From the NCBI GenBank assembly GCA_014804495.1, contig JAAUZS010000083.1, positions 12,099 to 17,278 on the forward strand: a stretch of 5,180 nucleotides of DNA. Reading direction: 5' to 3'. The position numbers were made by a program, and so were the translations under genes. Below, piece after piece: positions 1 through 4,082 of the stretch; the stretch's first letter is position 1, and each line of letters opens with the position of its first letter. The notes beneath the pieces were generated by a model. The model ran no database searches and was not told where the DNA came from. It was given only the letters and a program-made list of their open reading frames with translations. The stretch is from Lachnospiraceae bacterium. Lineage in GTDB: Bacteria; Bacillota; Clostridia; Lachnospirales; Lachnospiraceae.

Positions 1-2
1 CG

Positions 3-83
3 TTGAATCTTCTGAAAAAAAGCAGCGTTGTGGCTACAAATGGGAAGATTCATGATGAATTGATGGAATGTTGTAACGGATAA
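3..83 (+). CDS. Possible 3' end of an upstream gene (partial)
   Basis: An open frame enters from the left edge and runs 26 codons to a TAA at 81-83, ending in the residues GKIHDELMECCNG. A second frame (from position 2) is open only to a TGA at 53-55, so the longer frame is the better candidate for a coding tail. The residues look like a normal protein end, but too little is present to name a family. No clear terminator hairpin follows it. It could equally be chance open sequence. Confidence 0.3.
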   Translation: MNLLKKSSVVATNGKIHDELMECCNG

Positions 84-183
84 ACATATAAATTCATTTG
101 TTTTAATATTATCCACTTCATGAAGCTTCTGTTGAAAACGGAATAGATAAGCTGAGAGTTATATGTGATTTTTAATTTGAATA

Positions 184-212
184 TTGTGCATCATACCCAA
201 AAGTGCTAAAAT
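184..212 (+). promoter_or_regulatory. Extended -10 promoter for the 263-736 gene
   Basis: A TAAAAT hexamer at 207-212 is preceded by TGC (204-206), giving the extended -10 form TGnTAAAAT. A weak -35 (TTGTGC, 184-189) lies 17 bp upstream. The ATG at 263 is about 50 bp downstream. A small inverted repeat (AGAGCT at 229-234, loop AAA, AGCTCT at 238-243) lies in the leader just before the ribosome binding site. This is inference from motif match only. Confidence 0.5.
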
Positions 213-262
213 ATCTTCGGAAATGACCAGAGCTAAAAGCTCTATGAAAGGAAGGATTACAT

Positions 263-736
263 ATGGGATTATTTTCAAGAAAACCTAAAATTGATATGGA
301 AAAAGTGCAGAAAAATAAGACGAAAATGCGCCAGCTCTTTAATCAGGCTGTTTCGGACGGAGACTCCTATGAGGTTCTCTATGCCACCACAGGCTCCACC
401 TGGAAGGAAGATTCAAATACCCGGGTGTACCAGTTTATCAGTCTTGTATTCGGATACAGGGAAACAGACTTCAAAATTGTGGTTGTTCCTGTAAATATTG
501 AATTAACTGAGTTTTCAGAGCCTCTGGAAATTGAAATTTCAGAAGTTAAGGCTGTGAAGTACAGAAAGAAGGAGAGCAATCTGGATATGGACTTTTCTGA
601 GCGTGGCAGAAAATCTATGTACTTTGGCTTTGGTGATATCGGACAAAACTCAAAAAGCTTTGTTGACAATGTGAGTCAGGAAGAAGAACGGCAGAAGCTC
701 ATCGCCTTTGTTGAGAAGTATCGGGCAAAATTATAA
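263..736 (+). CDS. Hypothetical protein, 157 aa, soluble
   Basis: I do not recognise this family. The ATG at 263 is well supported by AAGGAAGG at 248-255 with correct spacing. The protein begins MGLFSRKPKI, followed by a charged helix-like stretch (residues about 11-30). A middle portion of alternating hydrophobic and polar residues (about 35-100) suggests a beta-rich fold, and a charged C-terminal helix ends EEERQKLIAFVEKYRAKL. There is no signal peptide or membrane segment, so it is probably cytoplasmic. The short basic N-terminus followed by a compact beta domain recalls small PH-like bacterial proteins, but that is a guess. It seems monocistronic, with a promoter upstream and a hairpin downstream. 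No frameshift or truncation is visible. Confidence 0.8.
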   Translation: MGLFSRKPKIDMEKVQKNKTKMRQLFNQAVSDGDSYEVLYATTGSTWKEDSNTRVYQFISLVFGYRETDFKIVVVPVNIELTEFSEPLEIEISEVKAVKYRKKESNLDMDFSERGRKSMYFGFGDIGQNSKSFVDNVSQEEERQKLIAFVEKYRAKL

Positions 737-805
737 GACTATTAATCTTATTATGCGTTTTTATGAGATAGACAGCGGAGAAAGCTGCATCAATAAGCAG
801 AATAT

Positions 806-830
806 ACAGGATGCCATGTAGGCATCCTGT
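806..830 (+). terminator. Hairpin, probable terminator of the 263-736 gene
   Basis: A perfect 10-bp stem (ACAGGATGCC at 806-815 pairing with GGCATCCTGT at 821-830) closes a 5-nt loop ATGTA, about 70 bp after the stop codon. The downstream T-run is poor (GCTATTTCAG), so it may be a weak intrinsic terminator or a processing/stability hairpin. Confidence 0.55.
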
Positions 831-836
831 GCTATT

Positions 837-911
837 TCAGACCGGATAGATAAAGAACACGAACAATTCAAATCATTAACACCGCATATGCTCAGACACG
901 CTCATATCTGA
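837..911 (+). pseudogene. C-terminal remnant of a tyrosine recombinase/integrase
   Basis: Reading from 837 in frame to the TGA at 909-911 gives 24 residues ending FKSLTPHMLRHAHI. The segment LTPHMLRHAHI matches the conserved H-x-x-R-H box of phage and conjugative-transposon tyrosine recombinases (family pattern LTPHxLRHTfcT), which holds the catalytic His and Arg. Nothing of the rest of the enzyme is present: the first catalytic Arg, the beta-hairpin Lys and the final active-site Tyr are all absent. The upstream sequence is the hairpin and the downstream sequence is closed by stops. It is therefore a fossil of a mobile element, not a gene. The family call rests on about 11 residues. Confidence 0.5.
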
Positions 912-940
912 AGTGAGTTAATTTGAAGCAGAAGAATCTG

Positions 941-989
941 AAAAAGGTGTCAACTGTCAAAATTTCCCACAATTAACATTTCAGAAACA
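941..989 (+). repeat. Bipartite repeat, short copy (arms A and B adjacent)
   Basis: Arm A (941-958, AAAAAGGTGTCAACTGTC) matches 2351-2368 at 17 of 18 positions. Arm B (960-989) matches 2527-2556 at 29 of 30 positions. Here the two arms touch, whereas in the right-hand copy they are separated by 158 bp. Arm B includes one AACATTTC box (975-982) of the kind tandemly repeated before the downstream operon. The whole 737-1075 gap otherwise holds only the hairpin, the integrase scrap and decayed sequence. Confidence 0.75.
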
Positions 990-1075
990 AAAATTAAACG
1001 GGCAAAAAGAAAGTGGCATTGTGGAATGAGGGAGAATGCTCAAAAAAGCTGAAGGATAGGGAACGATAGTAAAGA

Positions 1076-2036
1076 GTGTACAAAGTAGAAATCTTTGGCT
1101 TGATATTGTTCGGATGGTTGGATATACAAAAAAATGGGGGAATATACGTTGATTTGCAAAATGAATTTCCGCTGACAAAAGGATTTTCAGCCAGAAATCT
1201 TTGGAATATGAAAAAATGGTATTCTTTTTATTCCAGTGTATCAGAGGCTGAACATTTGCTTCAAAATTTGACTGATCAGCTTGATTTAGGAAGTATAAAA
1301 CTGCACCAGATTGGTGCAGAAATAGAAGAAATTACAAATGATGAAAAACTGCACCAAGTTGGTGCAGAAATGCGTTTTCCGACTTTGTTTGGGTTTGTTC
1401 CGTGGAGACATCATGTAGAAATCGTAAACAAATGCAAATCAGTAGATGAAGCATTGTTTTATATCAAGAAAACCATAGAGAGTGGATTGAGCAGGAATGC
1501 TCTGATTGATATTTTGAAAGCAGATTATTAAGGACACATATGATTTGAGTTTTGTGTCATTACCTCAGGGTTATGATGAAGATGCTTTAGAAAAGAATAT
1601 AACTCAATTTCTGCTGGAACTTGGAACAGGTTTTGCATTTGTCGGAAGACAGAAAGAAATTGTTGTTTCCGGAAAAACAAGAAAGATTGATATGCTGTTT
1701 TATCATATTCATCTGAAATGTTATGTGGTGATAGAATTAAAAGCAACTTCTTTTGAGCCGGAGTTTGCAGGGAAATTGAATTTTTATGTCAATGCCGTCA
1801 ATGAATTGATTAGGACACCAGATGAGAATCCTACAATTGGATTGTTGATTTGCAAGGATAAGGATCAGACTGAAGTACAATGGGCATTTCAAGGAATTCA
1901 GACACCAATGGGGGTAGCTTCTTACGACAAGGTTAAATTACAGGAAATCCAAGCGCAACTGCCTACCGCAGAGCAGATTCAGCAGAGGATTGATTTGGCG
2001 GAGGAAGAGTATCGTTTAAGAGTAAAGGAACAGTGA
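1076..2036 (+). pseudogene. Broken DUF1016/YhcG-type PDDEXK nuclease gene
   Basis: Two adjacent frames together encode a DUF1016 protein, a family with an N-terminal helical domain and a C-terminal PDDEXK nuclease fold, often found with mobile or restriction loci and of unsettled role. The first part (GTG 1076 to TAA 1529-1531) holds the N-domain hallmark EFPLTKGFSARNLWNMKKWY and the FVPWRHHVEI and GLSRNALIDILKADY segments. The second part (in frame from about 1518 to TGA 2034-2036) holds the nuclease core: GFAFVGRQ, KIDMLFYH with the catalytic Asp, VVIELKA with the Glu-x-Lys pair, then FAGKLNFYVNAVNELI and NPTIGLLICK. From the family pattern, roughly 25-30 residues between ADY and IIKDTYD are missing, and the join shifts the frame. 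The N-terminus also looks eroded: there is no good ribosome binding site for the GTG, and the WG-rich segment before the EFP motif is short, with another frame reading DGWIYKK. An inactive remnant is most likely. Confidence 0.82.
1297..1371 (+). repeat. Two palindromic coding repeats in the DUF1016 linker
   Basis: Two 27-nt near-identical units (1297-1323 and 1345-1371, offset 48 bp, 25 of 27 bases the same) encode KLHQIGAEI and KLHQVGAEM. Each contains a perfect inverted repeat CTGCACCA-N3-TGGTGCAG (arms 1301-1308/1312-1319 and 1349-1356/1360-1367). The spacer bases differ (GAT, AGT) while all 16 arm bases are conserved. They lie in the variable region between the N-domain and the nuclease domain. 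Confidence 0.85.
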
Positions 2037-2091
2037 AATGGATATGGAAGTGTGGGATGAAATTTTTATTGTTCTGATGTGTTTATAGATT

Positions 2092-2346
2092 CATCAGAGA
2101 CAAAGAGTTTAGTGGTGATTTAATAATTGAAACATTGGAAAATTGTTTTGCTGTTGTATTGGTACTCAAAAATTGAGCGGTACCGCTCAAAAAAACGCTC
2201 AAAAAGAAGAAAAGACCGCTCAAAAAATTGCTCAAAAGGAAGAAAGGATCAATGCGCTGCTTGAATATAGCAAAGAACCGAGAGACAGAGATGAAATGAT
2301 GAAGTTTCTTGGTATGAAATACAGAACCACATTCAGAAGTGACTAG
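2092..2346 (+). pseudogene. C-terminal remnant of an AlbA_2-type ATP-binding/winged-helix protein
   Basis: The readable part runs from a TTG at 2143 to the TAG at 2344-2346. It has a low-complexity linker with the 11-residue repeat TAQKNAQKEEK/TAQKIAQKEER, then RINALLEYSKEPRDRDEMMKFLGMKYRTTFRS. That last part resembles the C-terminal winged helix of AlbA_2/COG2865-type putative transcriptional regulators (family pattern ILeFc.epRsr.Ei..flgik.r.yFr). The protein stops in the middle of that domain. No proper start or ribosome binding site exists. Just upstream, a different frame reads DKEFSGDLIIETLENCFAVVLVLKN before a TGA at 2174-2176, and this may be the preceding part of the same gene, shifted. 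The family call rests on about 30 residues from memory. The alternative is a chance frame built on repeats. Confidence 0.45.
2173..2247 (+). repeat. 18-bp perfect palindrome and two 33-bp direct repeats
   Basis: TTGAGCGGTACCGCTCAA (2173-2190) is its own reverse complement over all 18 bases. Its right half begins a 33-bp unit (2182-2214) that is repeated directly at 2215-2247 with 29 of 33 bases identical. Each unit contains two GCTCAAAA blocks. In the reading frame the units encode 11 residues each, within the interdomain linker of the AlbA_2-like remnant. Confidence 0.85.
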
Positions 2347-2350
2347 GCGT

Positions 2351-2556
2351 AAAAAGGTGTCAAATGTCGATTTGGCAGTCAATAATTTTTACACCAAGTG
2401 GTGTAAAGATGGTGTAATTTCTAAAAATCAACTCAATAAATCCTTATTTGCGCGAGTAGCGAAGAACAAGGAAATGTTTGTATTTCCTTGTGAAAAGCAC
2501 CGCGACAGCCGCTAGGCGTTCAAGGGAAATTTCTCACAATTAACATTTCAGAAACA
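2351..2556 (+). repeat. Bipartite repeat, long copy (arms A and B 158 bp apart)
   Basis: Arm A at 2351-2368 and arm B at 2527-2556 are the partners of the compact copy at 941-989. The 158-bp interior holds a near-palindrome TTTACACCA-AG-TGGTGTAAA (2388-2407), a further TGGTGTAA 11 bp on (2410-2417), and a 10-bp-stem hairpin ACAAGGAAAT/ATTTCCTTGT (2466-2475/2482-2491). That hairpin lies inside a longer possible pairing of TAGCG (2457-2461) with CGCTA (2510-2514). Arm B runs into the operator repeats of the downstream operon. Confidence 0.7.
2357..2515 (+). CDS. Possible small ORF or gene fragment, 52 codons
   Basis: A frame from GTG 2357 (or GTG 2339) to TAG 2513-2515 is open through the interior of the long repeat copy. 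It encodes residues including NNFYTKWCKDGVISKNQLNK and ending FVFPCEKHRDSR. The composition is protein-like rather than random and includes two Cys. No ribosome binding site of quality precedes either GTG, and the frame starts inside repeat arm A. In the short copy the same frame reads VSTVKISHN and stops. I do not recognise the sequence. It may be a remnant, or part of a dispersed repeat that happens to be open. Confidence 0.3.
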   Translation: MSNVDLAVNNFYTKWCKDGVISKNQLNKSLFARVAKNKEMFVFPCEKHRDSR

Positions 2557-2582
2557 TTTCTCAAAACTTTCGAAAACATTTC
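2542..2582 (+). promoter_or_regulatory. Four 11-bp-phased direct repeats, likely response-regulator operator
   Basis: AACATTTC occurs at 2542-2549, 2553-2560 and 2575-2582, with a degenerate AAACTTTC at 2564-2571. The terminal C falls at 2549, 2560, 2571 and 2582, exactly 11 bp apart. Direct repeats at 11-bp spacing just upstream of the -10 are the usual binding pattern of OmpR/PhoB-family regulators, and such a regulator is encoded in this operon (3411-4082). The assignment to that regulator is inference. Confidence 0.65.
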
Positions 2583-2587
2583 AAGTG

Positions 2588-2593
2588 TATTAT
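2588..2593 (+). promoter_or_regulatory. -10 box of the membrane protein/two-component operon
   Basis: TATTAT (5 of 6 to consensus) sits 6 bp after the last 11-bp repeat and about 48 bp before the ATG at 2641. No convincing TTGACA-like -35 is found at 17 bp, where AACTTT overlaps the third repeat. That fits a promoter that depends on an activator bound at the repeats. Confidence 0.5.
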
Positions 2594-2640
2594 ACAAACA
2601 TCAAATGAAATAAAACAAAAAACATACGGAGGTATTTATC

Positions 2641-3012
2641 ATGAAGAAAGAAAATTTTGTTACACTGATTCTTAGCACTATAGGAGGAATCCTGTTTGCA
2701 ATCGGTATGTGCATGTGTCTGCTGCCGGAGTGGAACGCATTTACGCAGGGCGTTGTTATGGCAGCTGTCGGCATTGTAGTGTTGCTTGTGATGCTTGTTG
2801 TACGCCGCAAAATGAAAGGCAAGCCGGCAATAAAGGTTTCCGGTAAAGCCGTAGGAACCGTGGCACTTGGCGTTGTCGGCGCATTGGTACTCGGTGTAGG
2901 TATGTGCATGACTATGGTTTGGGAAGGTCTGATGGTTCAGGGCATTATTGTCGGCATAATCGGTATTGTATTGTTGCTTTGTCTGATTCCGCTTTGTAAG
3001 GGTTTGAAGTAG
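2641..3012 (+). CDS. Small membrane protein with four TM helices, internally duplicated
   Basis: A 123-residue hydrophobic protein, probably in the cytoplasmic membrane. Predicted helices are about residues 7-28, 36-54, 71-93 and 98-118, with a basic cytoplasmic loop (RRKMKGK, 55-61) and a lysine-containing C-terminus. That suggests both ends are inside. The two halves are related: GMCM at 22-25 and 87-90, Trp at 31 and 94, QG at 36-37 and 100-101, and GIV at 44-46 and 108-110. This looks like a duplicated helical hairpin with an offset of about 64 residues. The ATG has GGAGG at 2628-2632, 8 nt upstream. It is the first gene of the operon, and its function is unknown. By context it may be an envelope-stress effector, an anchor for the repeat protein next door, or an accessory sensor to the kinase. 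Confidence 0.88.
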   Translation: MKKENFVTLILSTIGGILFAIGMCMCLLPEWNAFTQGVVMAAVGIVVLLVMLVVRRKMKGKPAIKVSGKAVGTVALGVVGALVLGVGMCMTMVWEGLMVQGIIVGIIGIVLLLCLIPLCKGLK

Positions 3013-3060
3013 GTAAATATTAGTAAAAAATCTAAAAATAAAATCCAGGAGGTAAAAGAG

Positions 3061-3366
3061 ATGTCAGAATCCAATTTGAAAAAGACAAATGAAAAATTAG
3101 CAGAGGGTGTTACGGAAGGTTTCCAGAAAATTGAGAATGGAGTTGTTGGAGGCTATAAGAAGATTGAGGATGGAGTTGTCGGCGGCTATAAGAAGATTGA
3201 GAATGGAGTTGTAGAGGGTTTTACTAAGATGACAGATAAGCTTGTCGATAAGTTTTTGACTCACGAGGGAGAGACTGTGGAGGATGCGAAAAAGCGCCTT
3301 GAAAGCGAGCAGGCTGCCCGTGAAGCAGCCAGTATGGATAAAATAAAAAAGCACACTAAATTTTAA
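3061..3366 (+). CDS. Small amphipathic protein of five 11-residue repeats
   Basis: A 101-residue protein without signal peptide or membrane helix. Residues 12-66 form five consecutive 11-mers: KLAEGVTEGFQ, KIENGVVGGYK, KIEDGVVGGYK, KIENGVVEGFT and KMTDKLVDKFL. A charged helix follows (ETVEDAKKRLESEQAAREAA, about 71-90) and then a basic tail. Hendecads with a leading Lys, an acidic third position and GV at positions 5-6 resemble the 11-mers of alpha-synuclein (KTKEGV) and LEA-type proteins, which form extended helices on lipid surfaces. That resemblance is pattern-level and not proof of homology. The start has AGGAGG at 3047-3052. It lies 48 bp after the membrane protein and 44 bp before the regulator, with no terminator between. 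A membrane-surface role in stress is my inference. A cytoplasmic coiled-coil scaffold is the alternative. Confidence 0.88.
   Translation: MSESNLKKTNEKLAEGVTEGFQKIENGVVGGYKKIEDGVVGGYKKIENGVVEGFTKMTDKLVDKFLTHEGETVEDAKKRLESEQAAREAASMDKIKKHTKF
3130..3228 (+). repeat. Three tandem 33-bp repeats inside the hendecad gene
   Basis: Units at 3130-3162, 3163-3195 and 3196-3228 start ATTGAG(A/G)ATGGAGTTGT. Units 1 and 2 share 30 of 33 bases, and unit 3 diverges in its last third. The near-identity at DNA level, third positions included, suggests recent unit duplication, so copy number may vary among strains. Confidence 0.9.
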
Positions 3367-3374
3367 CTTTTACG

Positions 3375-3383
3375 TGTTATAAT
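3375..3383 (+). promoter_or_regulatory. Internal extended -10 promoter before the response regulator
   Basis: TGTTATAAT at 3375-3383 is a perfect extended -10 (TGn plus consensus TATAAT), 28 bp before the regulator's ATG. No good -35 lies at 16-18 bp. It could supply basal levels of regulator and kinase independently of the upstream operator. Confidence 0.55.
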
Positions 3384-3410
3384 ATAGGAAAAACATCGGA
3401 GGTACTCACT

Positions 3411-4082
3411 ATGCTCAAAGTATTAGTGGTCGAGGATGATACGGAACTGAATCATACCGTCTGCTCTTTTTTAAATCAGAATGGTTATGAAGCGACCGGC
3501 TGTCTGAATGCCGCCAGCGCTTATGATACCATGTATAATAATTCCTTTGATCTGATTGTGTCTGATATTATGATGCCGGGGATTGATGGTTATGAGTTCG
3601 CAAAGACGGTGCGGGGACTGGATGAAAACATCCCGATACTTTTTATGACGGCGAGGGACGATTTTGCTTCCAAACAGAAAGGCTATCGTATCGGCATTGA
3701 CGATTATATGATAAAGCCGGTCGATCTTGATGAACTGTGCTTACGGATTGGTGCGCTTTTGCGCCGTGCGAAGATAGCAAACAGCCATAGGCTGGAAATC
3801 GGCAGTCTGGTACTGGATTCCGACGAGCGTACGGCTGTTGTGGGCGATGAAGAGATTCCTCTGACGATGCGGGAATTCAATATTCTATATAAGCTGCTTT
3901 CTTATCCGAAAAAAACCTTTACACGCTCACAGCTTATGGACGAATTTTGGGATACGGAATCAAATGCAGCGCCGCGTGCCGTGGATGTATATATGACAAA
4001 GCTGCGGGATAAATTCTCCGGCTGTGATGACTTTGAAATTGTCACTGTCCATGGCTTGGGATATAAGGCGGTGGTGAAATGA
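3411..4082 (+). CDS. OmpR/PhoB-family response regulator
   Basis: A 223-residue cytoplasmic transcription factor of usual family length. The receiver domain (about 1-118) shows the acidic pocket E8-D9-D10, the phospho-acceptor D52 in SDIMMPGIDG, T80 in FMTAR and K102 in the MIKP motif. All are intact. A short linker leads to the winged-helix DNA-binding domain (about 127-223) with LTMREFNILYKLL, the recognition-helix region SNAAPRAVDVYMTKLRDK and the closing wing IVTVHGLGYKAV. The start has GGAGG at 3398-3402. Its TGA overlaps the kinase ATG (ATGA at 4079-4082), which indicates translational coupling to its cognate kinase. It probably controls its own operon through the 11-bp repeats at 2542-2582. 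The exact subfamily cannot be decided from sequence reading. Confidence 0.96.
   Translation: MLKVLVVEDDTELNHTVCSFLNQNGYEATGCLNAASAYDTMYNNSFDLIVSDIMMPGIDGYEFAKTVRGLDENIPILFMTARDDFASKQKGYRIGIDDYMIKPVDLDELCLRIGALLRRAKIANSHRLEIGSLVLDSDERTAVVGDEEIPLTMREFNILYKLLSYPKKTFTRSQLMDEFWDTESNAAPRAVDVYMTKLRDKFSGCDDFEIVTVHGLGYKAVVK

Noticed and set aside
1510..1545. Programmed frameshift joining the two DUF1016 halves
   Set aside because: There is no slippery sequence at the join, and family-conserved residues are missing between the halves, so a deletion explains it better.
2083..2382. 99-codon open frame on the - strand over the AlbA_2-like remnant
   Set aside because: The Phe/Leu/Ser-rich sequence comes from reading A-rich repeats backwards. 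It has no ribosome binding site and no family resemblance.
2466..2491. Hairpin as an intrinsic terminator
   Set aside because: The 10-bp stem is AT-rich and is followed by GAAAAGCAC, not by a T-run. It also lies inside a repeat rather than after a convincing gene.
960..2556. attL/attR pair of an integrated element
   Set aside because: The integrase scrap (837-911) lies outside the left repeat rather than inside the bracketed DNA, and arm A is duplicated as well. A simple att pair does not fit without further evidence.
2601..2909. 102-codon open frame on the - strand
   Set aside because: It is the antisense shadow of the well-supported membrane protein gene at 2641-3012, has no ribosome binding site and reads as low-complexity Thr/Pro/Ile sequence.
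3130..3228. Possible CRISPR array from 33-bp repeats
   Set aside because: The units are directly adjacent with no spacers and are in-frame codons of a repeat protein. No cas genes are present.
3097..3354. 85-codon open frame on the - strand with repeats such as NNSILNLLIA
   Set aside because: Its repeats are only the reverse complement of the 33-bp units of the hendecad gene, and there is no start signal.
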